A stretch of 64,000 bases of DNA. Origin: Microglena sp. YARC. Taxonomy: Eukaryota; Chlorophyta; Chlorophyceae; Chlamydomonadales; Chlamydomonadaceae. Positions 17,690-27,191 of the stretch are shown in pieces. The stretch lies in NCBI GenBank assembly GCA_022414725.1, contig CM039462.1, positions 58,690,195 through 58,754,194 of the forward strand, given 5' to 3'. The first letter of the stretch is position 1. Every line of letters begins with the position of its first letter. The position numbers and the translations under genes were made by a program. The notes below the pieces were generated by a model. That model worked only from the letters and a program-made list of their open reading frames with translations, did not search any database and was not told the origin of the DNA.

Positions 17690-17730
17690 GTAATGCTGCC
17701 ACACACCCAAATTGTCCAATGAAAATTAAT

Positions 17731-19230
17731 CTATCGGTTGACCTCCAGTGGGATGTAGACCTCGTTCACCGCCGGGTCAATCGGGTAGAACATGCCGTGG
17801 CGCCTATACCTTAAAAACTTCAGAATTCCCACATGATTCTTCTCGATGCACCGAGGCCTTCGCAGAAGCCGGTAGATCATGCTTCTCAATGAGTACACAA
17901 ACCCGTTGAGCGAACGAATGTATCCTTCGTAGTCGCTGCGTCCCATGCAGAGGCTCGTGATCTGCTTCATCTCAAAAGGAGTCAGAGGCGCGTGCATCTC
18001 ATTGTCAGAGAGAAACTGTTGTTTTTTGACGAAGGTACGTCTCAGTACGTCCCAGCACGCGCTTCTTCTTGTAGTATCATTGATTACTCCCATGCGTTCG
18101 TGCATGACGAGCGACTCTGCTGCAAAGAGACCGTCGAGTCGGCCTGCGGCGATGCGGTTACTGGTTCCTACATACCGGGTGCACTTCTCCCCGCATCGGA
18201 GCATTTGCGTCCGTCGGTGTCCAGGGACCGCGCTATTGAATCCCTTGAACACGTACTTCATAACGCGGTTCAGGCCACCGATTCCCCAAAAATCGAGTTC
18301 CACGAAGAACATGGTGCTGCGCACCGCCTCGATGAACGTCGGGGCACAGAGGACCTCCAGAGCGTCAGATGTAGGGTTGTAAGAGATGGCGACCCTGGAC
18401 GGTGCGATGTCAAAGTTGAGGATAAGTGTGGCGATGTCCTCGATCATGCTCATGATGACCTGGATGACGAGGGGGTCTCCCACCATACTGACGATGTTCA
18501 TGGCGTGTCAAGTCCTGATGATTTTTCCGGCGTTTAGCCTCTCGATTTCTGCGACCATGCTCTCGGCCTCTGCCTCGTCATCCATGCCCACAATGAAGAT
18601 GTCGTAGTCCCTATGCGTCTTCTCCATTCCAGTGACGACATGGCCGAGCGCGGCTCCTCCTGAGAGCACTAGTTTTCCGGCACCCAGTCGCAACAACGCC
18701 AGCACCTCCGGTGGGAGGGACTTGTGCCGTTGCTTTGACATCTCTGCTACCGTGAGACTTTCGTCCATCACTAATGGCTCGGAGATCGAGCTTGGACGAG
18801 ATCGAGCTTGGACGCGACCGAGCTTGGAGTCGATGCCGCCGAAGAGCCAATTGATGTTTCGGGAGCTCGTGCATTCTGGTGGACACGTCCGCCGGATCGG
18901 GGACACGTCGTCGAGATTTACCAGGCACGCGTTCCTTGTGGTAGCGTTGTCGCTCGTCCGACATTTCCACTCCAGTGCCATGGCGTCCCACATGTTCGGG
19001 TTCTGACGCAAGACGTCCAGGCTAGCATTGACAGCTTCGAGGAGCCATTGCAACCTGTCCTGGCGCAAACCGAGCATGTCGGCCTCCACGCACAAGCGAC
19101 TGAAACAATTGTCCATCATGCGACTGAAACAATTGTCCATCATGCGACTGAAACAATCGTCCACACTGACACTGTCATTCATAATGAACTTGTCGTCGTC
19201 ATTCAGAATGAAACGGTTGAACATGAACAT
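17731..19230 (-). pseudogene. Nucleotidyltransferase-like viral protein with an in-frame TGA
   Basis: One frame of about 500 codons is interrupted once by TGA at 18508-18510. Upstream of it lie a triplicated CFSRMMDN unit (24-nt repeats at 19096-19167) and the nucleotidyltransferase-like core VLSGGAALGHVV...DYDIFIVGM. Downstream are IATLILNFDIAPSRVAIS and MKYVFKGFNSAVPGHRR. Giant-virus and iridovirus proteins of this class carry these blocks as one protein (GG...DxDIFI, then a FDl...cv block and a KxxxRGf block). Only two codons separate the TGA from the next ATG, so the break is a point mutation (for example from CGA), a read-through site or an error. The start is uncertain; the ATG at 19230 is the first available. 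Confidence 0.6.
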
Positions 19231-19420
19231 GATGTCTGATCGCGAGTGTGTATTGGCAGTCTTTGACACGGCATTGTAGATGTTGATGAAGCTGGTGCGT
19301 GTGCATGGAGCCGGGACGGGAATGGGTTCCGATTCAGGTTCCGATTCAGGTTCCGATTCGGAGTCAGGAATGTGGTCAGGGCTGCTGTCAGGAATGTGGA
19401 AGCAGCGTGACGAAGGTTGT

Positions 19421-20023
19421 CTACTTGTTGCTCGCCTCTTCTGCCGCCTTCATCTTCTCCTTGCACGATGTCGCCACGTATTTCAGGATCTCGTCTGGGA
19501 TGTGCACGAGTGCGTTCTTCAGTTTTTTGCAGTGTTCGATTGTGTTATCGCATGGATGCAGGATGCGTGCATGTGAGAGGGGGCGGATCCATTTTTTGCC
19601 TTTACTTGGAGCGATGACCACGAAGCCCGATGTTCCTGTTGCGGCGACGCTCTTGAAGTCCACTCCTGGGATGCGTTGTGCTGGTCCGTCGTAGTATTCT
19701 TCCTCTTCGGCGAGTACAGATCGGAGGAACCAATAGTGTCTGCCGGCTCGGGTTATCTCGGTGGGGACGTGGTTCAGAATCGGGAAGATTTCCTCGAGGT
19801 GCTTCACTAGCTTCTCGTTGTCCACGTCAACAACACAAAGCTGTCTAAGAAGCACTCCTGCATCCATGTGGTTCTTGTGCTTAGACACGAAGGTGTCGTG
19901 ATCACCCCATTCCCAAACGTTGTCCTTGTGCTGAAATTTGGGTTTCTTATCTATTGCTGGCATCAAGACATCTGAGAATAGACGTGTTCTCAGGAACTCT
20001 GCAGTGTCCGAAAAAACTCTCAT
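19421..20023 (-). CDS. Primase-polymerase (AEP) N-terminal domain protein
   Basis: A 200-residue protein. The arrangement GVLLRQLCVVDVDNEKLVKHL (acidic pair at ~residues 65-72), PTEITRAGRHYWFLRS and GVDFKSVAATGTSGFVVIAPS resembles the bifunctional primase-polymerase domain of viral and plasmid replication proteins. That domain has a DxD metal site and a later basic/histidine strand. Such domains often precede a D5-type helicase; no helicase is fused here. A role in DNA priming is inferred. It is flanked on the same strand by a conserved virion protein gene 38 nt upstream. Confidence 0.6.
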   Translation of the reverse strand: MRVFSDTAEFLRTRLFSDVLMPAIDKKPKFQHKDNVWEWGDHDTFVSKHKNHMDAGVLLRQLCVVDVDNEKLVKHLEEIFPILNHVPTEITRAGRHYWFLRSVLAEEEEYYDGPAQRIPGVDFKSVAATGTSGFVVIAPSKGKKWIRPLSHARILHPCDNTIEHCKKLKNALVHIPDEILKYVATSCKEKMKAAEEASNK

Positions 20024-20060
20024 GGTGGTAATCTACGAAACTGTATTATCGTTTACACCC

Positions 20061-20540
20061 TTAAAAGCTGTTATTGAATTGGAGTTGATTTTCCCCCTTC
20101 TTGGAGACTAGCTTCATGTGTTCAAGTGGAACGGGTACAGTGGACGAGTCGTGCACGTATTGGCGGTACATGTTTGCTTCCTTTATGATTTGCGGGACGC
20201 AGAAGTTGAGAACCAATTGGTTTAGGTCTCTCACTTGTTCTAGGATGACTGCTTGGTTTCCCTCCCTATTATAGGAGTCTGTCAGGAATACGGAGCGCAT
20301 GACGAACACTAGTTGATCTTCTGACTGGCGGCCTATCACAAGCTTTCGATCCGAGTCTACCCAAACGCGGTAGCGGATCGCTTGGTGCATAGCGCTCAAA
20401 TTGGCGTCGCTGAAGAACACGTTAGCTACACTGGAAGGTTGGAAGGACACCATGCGCGACCGCGCGTTATTGGATTCCCTTTGTGGATAGCCCTGTTGGT
20501 TGTTGGTTTTTACATCACGCATGATAGGGGGGGAAAGCAT
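20061..20540 (-). CDS. Conserved giant-virus protein (probable structural)
   Basis: A 159-residue protein with the pattern LSPPIMRDV, FFSDANLSAMHQAIRYRVWV, KLVIGRQSEDQLVFVMRSVFL, LNQLVLNFCVPQIIKEANMY and STVPVPL. I associate this pattern with a small protein widely conserved in Mimiviridae and Phycodnaviridae and often placed near virion genes. The frame is intact with an ATG start. The function is not established to my knowledge. There is no TM and no enzyme motif. Confidence 0.65.
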   Translation of the reverse strand: MLSPPIMRDVKTNNQQGYPQRESNNARSRMVSFQPSSVANVFFSDANLSAMHQAIRYRVWVDSDRKLVIGRQSEDQLVFVMRSVFLTDSYNREGNQAVILEQVRDLNQLVLNFCVPQIIKEANMYRQYVHDSSTVPVPLEHMKLVSKKGENQLQFNNSF

Positions 20541-20602
20541 TGTGACGGACGAGCTTCTTACTATTTTTACATGTTTTATAAAAAAAAGGCGCGTGTGACA
20601 CG

Positions 20603-21226
20603 ATGCGTAAAAAAAAGCCGCATCATGAAAGAACCCCTTTCAAAAATTCAAAAATGTTGAGCGTGATTTTCGCAGCCATGGCGGCAATTTCATGCTTGGT
20701 CGTGTGCTTCGTGATGAATACTATCGATAAAATGAAAATGGGGCAAAAAAAAATGCCACTCTGGATGGGAAAGATGATCACTGTCCTAAATGAAAAGTAC
20801 GAAGCGGCAAAATCACCAGACACCGCCAAGGTGAACCGTCTCAATATGGGGGATAAGTTGACTTTAAGCAGTGTGGTTGACAAGCATGTCCCACCACTAG
20901 AACCAACCAAGGAACAAAATCCACAAGCGGACGGACGGACGGACGAACGGACGGACGGACGGACGGACTACTATCCTCGTACTAACCCCGTCAATGCCAA
21001 TGCTTCTCAAGAAAAAATTCCACAAGCGGCCCTCGCCAATGCCAATGCTTCTCAACAAAAAAATACACAAGCGGACCCCACTGCAATCAAAAAACTCGCC
21101 AATGACACTTCACCCTCCACCGATTTACCCCCTGATGCAAATAAACCTGTACCCACAGATGACACCGTTTCACCACAATCTACCACCGCTTCACCACATC
21201 CCCCCCTTACAGGACACCCTATATAA
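20603..21226 (+). CDS. Single-TM protein with repetitive hydrophilic tail
   Basis: A 207-residue protein. A short basic N-terminus precedes a hydrophobic segment at ~19-38 (LSVIFAAMAAISCLVVCFVM). A lysine-rich stretch follows, then a low-complexity tail with DGRTDERTDGRTD, encoded by a ggac microsatellite at 20932-20967, and two copies of NANASQ(E/Q)K. The second ATG (20654) is an alternative start that places the TM at the N-terminus. It is probably a type II viral membrane protein. No family is recognised. Confidence 0.55.
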   Translation: MRKKKPHHERTPFKNSKMLSVIFAAMAAISCLVVCFVMNTIDKMKMGQKKMPLWMGKMITVLNEKYEAAKSPDTAKVNRLNMGDKLTLSSVVDKHVPPLEPTKEQNPQADGRTDERTDGRTDYYPRTNPVNANASQEKIPQAALANANASQQKNTQADPTAIKKLANDTSPSTDLPPDANKPVPTDDTVSPQSTTASPHPPLTGHPI

Positions 21227-21275
21227 TTTGAATATCCCATGAAACCTGCTACATGTCCGTGGTTCACTACTACTG
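21222..21275. repeat. Dispersed repeat R6
   Basis: tataatttgaat...ccatgaaacctgctac.tgtccgtggttcacta also appears at 34880-34945 (gaaacccgctacaggtccccgtggttcactat). It sits between the 20603 and 21346 genes. Confidence 0.55.
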
Positions 21276-21345
21276 GGTTTTTTAGTTTAAAGCGTTATCT
21301 GCATTGGAAAAGTGTCTTCAGTTCATCATCATCATCATCATCACA

Positions 21346-21885
21346 ATGAGCGTTTCTTCATACAAAGTTGCGTTTCCAGAGACCTTTCCATCATCGTGTA
21401 CCATATCGACCATTCATACAACGGATGGTAGTTCAGAGGTAGTTGTTCGTTTTGGCGACATCCTTTGGGATTTGGTTGACGCCGTGTGCAAGCTTCAGAC
21501 GTACGAAGACATATGCAGGACTCCTGAGTTCCTTCACATCTCGTCTGTGTTCGGCGCTCATCCGCACGCGCGATACGGCCTGTCCCTGTCGTCCTTGATG
21601 GAGGATAACTTTGACAAGACGGCCATCTCATGGCATTGCCTTGAGAGCAGTGGTGGAACGTACCTTCCCGATGAGGACACGGTGGTGTTCCCCACATTCG
21701 ACAACTTTTTCAGAGGCGTGTTGGAACTGGTGGAGGAGATTGCTAAGCACTCGTGTAATGCGAGCACTAAGGAGCGCTTCGTGGTGTTCCAGAGATTCTT
21801 TGAAAAGGCTTGCGGAGTCGTGGACGTGAACGACATGTCTGACCTCCTTGGCGAGTTCAGTATTGGATGTACTCGTGACTACTAA
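21346..21885 (+). CDS. Hypothetical acidic protein
   Basis: 179 residues from the ATG at 21346, directly after a cat trinucleotide run. The open frame extends upstream to a TTG but would add only a poly-isoleucine stretch. No TM and no known motif; it has evenly spaced aromatic residues (DILWDLVDAVCKL, FDNFFRGVLELVEEIAKH) and a helical C-terminal half. The 3' end overlaps the convergent 21857-22321 gene by 29 nt. Confidence 0.55.
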   Translation: MSVSSYKVAFPETFPSSCTISTIHTTDGSSEVVVRFGDILWDLVDAVCKLQTYEDICRTPEFLHISSVFGAHPHARYGLSLSSLMEDNFDKTAISWHCLESSGGTYLPDEDTVVFPTFDNFFRGVLELVEEIAKHSCNASTKERFVVFQRFFEKACGVVDVNDMSDLLGEFSIGCTRDY

Positions 21886-22321
21886 AGGGCGGCGTCTTCA
21901 TTGTGTGCATATGTTTTTTGGAGACTCCGGTGGGGATGCACATGGAATTGGTGTCAGAGTTGCGCAATGTGTTGATGTACTCTACAGGGAGTTCTGGAAC
22001 ATTGTTCCCTGGCCGGATGCCCCCGCCTGGGAAAAGGTATATCGCCTCCTCGGGGGGTACGTGCATGCTCTGTAGGCTATTGAAGATCATGTTGACTGTC
22101 TCCGGGCGCACTGGCTTGTTTGCCCACGGGGCTCCTTTGATGAACGGTTTGCCGGTGTACAGACCGCCGTTTAAGGCCCGTGGCGGGATATCGGAGTACT
22201 TTGCGGAAAGTGCTCCAGAATCTGGCCCCAACAGGACACTCGGGTGCTTGTTCTTGTAATGGACTTGGTAGTCGTCGATGGATCGGCTCATTGTTACGGA
22301 CTCTTCTTGTATTGAGGACAT
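21857..22321 (-). CDS. Hypothetical conserved-looking small protein
   Basis: A 154-residue protein with an ATG start and intact frame. It is rich in proline and glycine (PPEEAIYLFPGGGIRPGNNVPELP, GGLYTGKPFIKGAPWANKP) and has no TM. It lies convergent to the 21346 gene and divergent from RPB10, 51 nt away. The composition suggests a virion or scaffold protein, but no family is recognised with certainty. Confidence 0.5.
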   Translation of the reverse strand: MSSIQEESVTMSRSIDDYQVHYKNKHPSVLLGPDSGALSAKYSDIPPRALNGGLYTGKPFIKGAPWANKPVRPETVNMIFNSLQSMHVPPEEAIYLFPGGGIRPGNNVPELPVEYINTLRNSDTNSMCIPTGVSKKHMHTMKTPPFSSHEYIQY

Positions 22322-22372
22322 AAAAAAAGTGTAAAGGAATGGCGATTAATGATTGATTAATATAACTTTAAG

Positions 22373-22567
22373 ATGATCGTCCCAGTTCGTTGCTTCACAT
22401 GTGGCAAGGTCGTTGCAGACAAGTGGCGTGCTTACACACGTATGGTCGACGAGGACAAGACCTTGACGGACGAGGAGCGTGGGAAAATTCTTGATACATT
22501 GGGCATCAAGCGCATATGTTGCCGGACTGTCATGCTAACAACTGTAGACATGATGTTTGTTTTGTGA
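22373..22567 (+). CDS. DNA-directed RNA polymerase subunit RPB10
   Basis: A 64-residue protein beginning [18 protein letters not shown], with the family's C-x2-C at the N-terminus and the CC pair in KRICCRTVM. These cysteines form the zinc site of RPB10/RpoN. The spacing and length (about 65 residues) match the eukaryotic and giant-virus subunit. It is a core assembly subunit of the viral multi-subunit RNA polymerase. Its presence suggests a virus that brings its own transcription machinery. The frame is complete and ends in TGA. Confidence 0.93.
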   Translation: MIVPVRCFTCGKVVADKWRAYTRMVDEDKTLTDEERGKILDTLGIKRICCRTVMLTTVDMMFVL

Positions 22568-22654
22568 TACAAGTGCGTTCTTTCACAAATCCATTTTATT
22601 TCAGAGGGTGTAAATCTCCCGACGTCATCTTTGCCCCCCCCCTCCCAATCCATT

Positions 22655-23599
22655 ATGATTTGCGACTCTATAAGGAACTCCGCCTCTTACGAAACGTGTT
22701 GTATGCGTATCTTCTCATCCCTGATGGACCGTGCCAAAGATGATGCTGTGCGGTATGCTGATGAGCGCCATGTCCTCGGTTTTTTCCAGAAAAATCTTGC
22801 GTACACCGTCCAGTCCGGTTTCAAACATTTTTTGAGTGATGATGACACTATTGGGTCTAGCTACACCGACACAGACCGCGATGTGTTGTTGGATGTGTGC
22901 AATCACGTAGCAAGAATCGTGTACACAAGACCACATATCCTCTACGACGGTGAAGGATTGAGCCCGGTCGAAGCGGCAGAGAATCGGAAGATCCTAAGTC
23001 AAGAAATAATGGCATCTCTGCAAAACATACATACGACGACGACTCTGCAGAAACATATGTCTATGATATCCGAAGGATCCGAGAATTGTGTAAATGAAGA
23101 TGTGGAAATAGATAACGATATGGAAGTAGATGACGATGATGAAGTAAATGAAGATGTGGAAGTAGATGACGAGGTTGAAGTAGATGACGATGTGGAAGTA
23201 GATGACGAGGTGGAAGTAGATGACGAGGTGGAAGTAGATGACGATGTTGAAGTAGATGACGAGGTGGAAGTAGATGACGATGTTGAAGTAGATGACGATG
23301 TTGAAGTAAATGAAGATGTGGAATTAGCTGATGTTTCTGGTGATGATGATGATGATTCCGATGATTCTTCACGTACCCCTCACCGGCCATGTTGGCGGAT
23401 GTGTGATTTCGATGAGGACTGCAATCATCATGTTGATTATTATAAGATGTCCGTGTCTCCTCCTCATCCTTCATCTGACAAGGGAGAAGACGCTATAGAT
23501 GAAGTTGACGATGAGGAGTTGATACGTATCGATGAAGAGCACTCCCATCGCATGCGTGCGAAGGTGGAACATCAGTGTTTGGAAGAGATCCTCGGATGA
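22655..23599 (+). CDS. Acidic EVDDDVEVDD-repeat protein
   Basis: 314 residues from the ATG at 22655 (the frame is open back to 22631). The first ~140 residues are folded-looking and include ADERHVLGFFQKNLAYTVQS. Then comes a tandem array of (E)VDDDVEVDD-type units (DNA repeats at 23087-23330) and a C-terminal part with histidines and cysteines (CWRMCDFDEDCNHHVDYY) that could bind metal. It follows RPB10 on the same strand by 88 nt. Function unknown; the acidic array may mimic nucleic acid or bind histone-like proteins. Confidence 0.55.
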   Translation: MICDSIRNSASYETCCMRIFSSLMDRAKDDAVRYADERHVLGFFQKNLAYTVQSGFKHFLSDDDTIGSSYTDTDRDVLLDVCNHVARIVYTRPHILYDGEGLSPVEAAENRKILSQEIMASLQNIHTTTTLQKHMSMISEGSENCVNEDVEIDNDMEVDDDDEVNEDVEVDDEVEVDDDVEVDDEVEVDDEVEVDDDVEVDDEVEVDDDVEVDDDVEVNEDVELADVSGDDDDDSDDSSRTPHRPCWRMCDFDEDCNHHVDYYKMSVSPPHPSSDKGEDAIDEVDDEELIRIDEEHSHRMRAKVEHQCLEEILG

Positions 23600-23938
23600 G
23601 GGATTACATACATTCTGAAAAAAATCGAGCGCGTAATGCCGTTAGAAAATTGAGGTACGAGGACTGCGATTCTCTCCAGAAACCAGCACTTACTCGGACC
23701 GGGACCGCTCCTCTGCTCTCACAATCGCAAGGCTGCACTACATGGAACTGTTGTGTCAAAGGAGACCGCTTCCATTTTGCAGGGATGCGTGTTGTTGATG
23801 GGCTACACAAAAACATGATGGTGTTCCACTGCTACAACATAAGTGTAAATCCGGCTCATCAACTGTACCATCGGGACTGGTGTTGTTAATCCCCCCTTGC
23901 TGTGCTGGGTTGCTCAACCCGTCACCGTTGCCCTCTGA
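23600..23938. repeat. Repeat R4 and gene-free spacer
   Basis: Positions 23696-23785 (gggaccgctcctctgctctcacaatcgcaaggctgcac...) recur at 55756-55834. A fragment near 23626-23645 (gccgttagaaaattg) also occurs in repeat R3 at 30825 and 55690. No gene is supported. Confidence 0.6.
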
Positions 23939-23993
23939 ATGGCGATCCTTCACACCAGCAGAATAACATTTGATCTTGAAAAGTTATTCCTAC

Positions 23994-24010
23994 TTTATTT
24001 AAGAACAACT
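23994..24010 (+). promoter_or_regulatory. Candidate promoter motif 1
   Basis: TTTATTTAAGAACAACT lies 18 nt before the ATG at 24029, the same motif as at 36311, 44254 and 63235. Confidence 0.55.
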
Positions 24011-24028
24011 CTATTACAAACGTTTAAC

Positions 24029-25300
24029 ATGGCATTGGTGTCTCCGTCTGCAGGTGTTAACGTTACTTCTCTATCTATTTTGATTTTTATTTGTTTGGTG
24101 GCGGCCATCCTTCCTTCAGTTGTTGATATTCGTGGTCGTGGCAAACGTGATGTTGAGATGTATCTGAGCGACGACGTGATGACCAAGCTCAAGAGCGATA
24201 AGAGTAATGCGTATAACGAGTCAGGGATTCGTTTTTTTTACTCTGACGGGAGCTCTTTCCCTAAAAACTCGGTGTACTTCCGTCCGTCGGATGGGGACAT
24301 CGTGTGCAATTTTTCCCGTGATTCCGTGAAGAAGGTTGCTAACTGTCCTTCCGAATTCAAATTGGAGGATGTTACGGTAATTGACATGCGGACGCAGTTC
24401 ACAGACCCTCGATACGAGTGTTCTACAATGATGTCTCCTAACGTGAGTCGAGACCTGCGCAACAACATGGACGCGCGCGTGCGTGTGCTTCTAGGCGAGT
24501 ACGAGTTTGCAAAGACGTGTTTGACATTGGAGACTCTTGTTTTGGACGCATCTATTCCTACGTACACTGTGCTTTTGGACCGCCGCGCCTTTTCCACCAA
24601 GTTGTTTTTCCTCTTGCGCCCCATCTTCGTCCGGGGCCCGGGGTGTGCTCCCATGCGCACTCGCACGGTAAGTATGTACGACTCTCATGATCCGAATAGT
24701 GTTTCCCAAACCAACATCCCTGTAGTATTTGAGGCAGTGTCCGACACCCGCATCATAGGTGGCAATCCCGGGGATTTCGTGGACATTGGCGCTGTCCTTA
24801 GGAATATGCGAACGACGGCTGTCAAGTACGGCTCGAAGCGTGTTAACATTCCCATGGTCATGTATTACCTCAACTTTGTGCAGGACGTTCCTGTCGAGTC
24901 TCTCAAATACACAAACGTGGTTACCGCGTTCATCACGCGCACCACCTTGAACGCTCAGGTGCGTTTGACAGACAGCGTCGTCATGACTGTCAACGTCGGT
25001 TCCGTGAATGTCAACATTTCTAATGCCAGCCGCCCGTTTGAGGTTGATCGCGTGCGCGAGAGCTCGTTAGTTGTGGTGACCTTCACGACATCTCTTATCA
25101 TCATGGCGTCCATGGACTCAGTGTCGGGGCGTGTGCAGGTGCTGCAGATCGGCGGCATACCTGTGATGCGCATTTCAACCGAAGCACTGACCAGGGTGGA
25201 GCGTTTGTTCCCTCCAACGAACAACATGTACCCTTACACGAACAAGAGCATCCCCAATCTCGCGGACCTAGCTTTGCGATTAAATGCAGTGACTCCTTGA
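24029..25300 (+). CDS. N-terminally anchored virion-type membrane protein
   Basis: 423 residues from the ATG directly downstream of promoter motif 1; the open frame begins earlier but crosses the promoter. A hydrophobic segment at ~14-33 (LSILIFICLVAAILPSVVDI) anchors a large, probably external domain with several cysteines, NxT/S sites and alternating hydrophobic residues typical of a beta-rich fold. No catalytic motif is seen. It is the first gene of a structural-looking block that runs to 37.6 kb. The family is not recognised. Confidence 0.6.
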   Translation: MALVSPSAGVNVTSLSILIFICLVAAILPSVVDIRGRGKRDVEMYLSDDVMTKLKSDKSNAYNESGIRFFYSDGSSFPKNSVYFRPSDGDIVCNFSRDSVKKVANCPSEFKLEDVTVIDMRTQFTDPRYECSTMMSPNVSRDLRNNMDARVRVLLGEYEFAKTCLTLETLVLDASIPTYTVLLDRRAFSTKLFFLLRPIFVRGPGCAPMRTRTVSMYDSHDPNSVSQTNIPVVFEAVSDTRIIGGNPGDFVDIGAVLRNMRTTAVKYGSKRVNIPMVMYYLNFVQDVPVESLKYTNVVTAFITRTTLNAQVRLTDSVVMTVNVGSVNVNISNASRPFEVDRVRESSLVVVTFTTSLIIMASMDSVSGRVQVLQIGGIPVMRISTEALTRVERLFPPTNNMYPYTNKSIPNLADLALRLNAVTP

Positions 25301-25406
25301 TGCGCATTCGAGTGTATTAATGTAATCCATGTCCAACGCATTCGCAAAAAAAAACTGCAAAAAAAAATACTGATCCTTTATACTGCTCTCAGAAGAGAAC
25401 GACAAT

Positions 25407-25787
25407 ATGTCTGGTAATCAAGCGTCATTCAATGGTTCCTCGGAGTGGGAACGTTTCTCCAGAGTTGCTGCTAACCCGTTAGGTGGCTCCGGGCGATGGA
25501 AGGTCTACGCCCTCGTGTTCCTCATCATGCTGGCCGTGTACATCGGACTGCTATTTTGGTGGCGCAAGCGAAAGACCAAGAGTTGCGAGACGTTCAGCGA
25601 GGGTGACGAACAGTGTGAAACTCGTTCGAATGACGAATGCATCGAAGATAATGATGACGAATGCATCGAAGATAATGATGACGAATGCAGAGACGATTGG
25701 AGTGATGGGGGATGCGGGCACGAACACGAAAAACCCAATCAAACCAAAAAGAAGTCAATATCGATGCCAATGGAACGGATAAGGTGA
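25407..25787 (+). CDS. Small single-TM protein with acidic repeats
   Basis: A 126-residue protein. A short N-terminus with ANPLGGSGRWK precedes a strong TM segment at ~32-52 (VYALVFLIMLAVYIGLLFWW) and an RKRK stop-transfer motif. Then come three repeats of (N)DDECIED and a histidine/cysteine-containing tail. The last 76 nt overlap the start of the 25712 ORF in another frame. An indel joining the two frames into one protein cannot be excluded, since both halves are acidic and low-complexity. Confidence 0.55.
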   Translation: MSGNQASFNGSSEWERFSRVAANPLGGSGRWKVYALVFLIMLAVYIGLLFWWRKRKTKSCETFSEGDEQCETRSNDECIEDNDDECIEDNDDECRDDWSDGGCGHEHEKPNQTKKKSISMPMERIR

Positions 25788-27166
25788 AGGAGAAGACGAT
25801 AACGAAGGAGAAAAATAAGGTTGACGATAGTTGCGATATCGATAGTTCTGGTTCACACTCTGGTTCAGACTCGGGTTTAGACTCTGGTTCAGACTCGGGT
25901 TCAGACTCGGGTTCAGACTCGGGTTCGGACTCGAGTTCGGACACTGATTCAGACACTAACTTTGATTCGTCTGACGTTTATGCCAAGCGGATGTGCACAA
26001 TGAACGCCTTTTGGCGCGTGTTTAATCGTCGTGCAACGTCTGATGAAATATCTAAATACTCCAAACTGAAGTGCGAAGATGACATCAACAACGCTGTCGA
26101 GAGAATTGAAAATGGGAAAGGTACGAATACTGTTGCAACACTCATTGATACGGTTGATACTACGTCCGACCTGTTGAAAAAACAAGCCGTACCCGAATCG
26201 GACCCGGACCCGGACTCGGACTCGGACTCGGACTCGGACCCGAAATTGGACAACAATATCGAAACAAACAAAAAGAAACTCTTAGATACAAGACGCCCAC
26301 AACCCAGAATCCGAGGAACTCGCAAACATCCTAATACTGATCCCAATACGAACCTAACTCGCAAACATCCTAATACTGATCCCAATACGAACCTAACTCG
26401 CAAACATCCTAATACTGATCCCAATACGAACCTAACTCGCAAACATCCTAATACTGATCCAAATAAGAACCTAACTCGCAAACATCCTAATACTGATCCA
26501 AATAAGAACCTAACTCGCAAACATCCTAATACTGATCCCAATAAGAACCTAACTCGCAAACATCCTAATACTGATCATAAGAAGAATAGAAGCAAAGACA
26601 TCCCTTCATCAGTAAGAGATCCATATGATGGGGTTATTAGTGCGGTTGGTAATGGTGGCTGCGTCGACGCTTGGTATTCTGGGGCGTCTTACTCTGGATC
26701 TCTCTCTCCATATGTGCCCCACGAGAGTGCAGCAGCCGGTCTTGATGATGACTCTGTGACTTCCAGGTTGTTGCGGGGGTTGCGTGTCCCCCCTTCTTCT
26801 AATTATTCCTGTAACGAAACGGGTCGTAACCGGCCGCCTGTTGTTGTGTTATCTAGCGGGGAGGATGGAATCGATAGCGCAAATGGGTTTAATGGCATAA
26901 CCGAAGCGTCAATCGCAAAGTGTGGTGGCAGCTCAATTGTTGGAGGCTTCAAAACATACGAGGGGGGTAAGAATAGGAAGGTTGGTAATAATACTACGTC
27001 TACTAGTCGAAAAGTGTCTGGACGCCGTGATTCTGGGCATTCCAGAAACCCTAATAATAGAGATGCCTCTGACATTGATCGGCGGAATGTCTTGATGTCC
27101 AAGTTGGATGCTATTTCACAAAATGTTAATGATGTCAAGAACGTGTGTGGAGAAATATTCAACTGA
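25712..27166 (+). CDS. Low-complexity virion-type protein with 13-residue repeats
   Basis: A 484-residue protein. It begins with an SDSGSDSG array (encoded at ~25850-25960). A conserved-looking module, FWRVFNRRATSDEISKYSKL (~residues 95-135), follows and resembles a short segment of giant-virus structural proteins. Then come a (PD/SD)n run, seven tandem copies of RKHPNTDPNTNLT (39-bp units, 26316-26580) and a serine/glycine-rich region. The C-terminus VLMSKLDAISQNVNDVKNV looks like a short coiled coil. It probably starts at the ATG at 25712 inside the previous gene. Function unknown; it may be a fibre or surface-linker protein. Confidence 0.5.
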   Translation: MRARTRKTQSNQKEVNIDANGTDKVKEKTITKEKNKVDDSCDIDSSGSHSGSDSGLDSGSDSGSDSGSDSGSDSSSDTDSDTNFDSSDVYAKRMCTMNAFWRVFNRRATSDEISKYSKLKCEDDINNAVERIENGKGTNTVATLIDTVDTTSDLLKKQAVPESDPDPDSDSDSDSDPKLDNNIETNKKKLLDTRRPQPRIRGTRKHPNTDPNTNLTRKHPNTDPNTNLTRKHPNTDPNTNLTRKHPNTDPNKNLTRKHPNTDPNKNLTRKHPNTDPNKNLTRKHPNTDHKKNRSKDIPSSVRDPYDGVISAVGNGGCVDAWYSGASYSGSLSPYVPHESAAAGLDDDSVTSRLLRGLRVPPSSNYSCNETGRNRPPVVVLSSGEDGIDSANGFNGITEASIAKCGGSSIVGGFKTYEGGKNRKVGNNTTSTSRKVSGRRDSGHSRNPNNRDASDIDRRNVLMSKLDAISQNVNDVKNVCGEIFN

Positions 27167-27191
27167 AATATTCAATCGAACGGTGTTCAGT

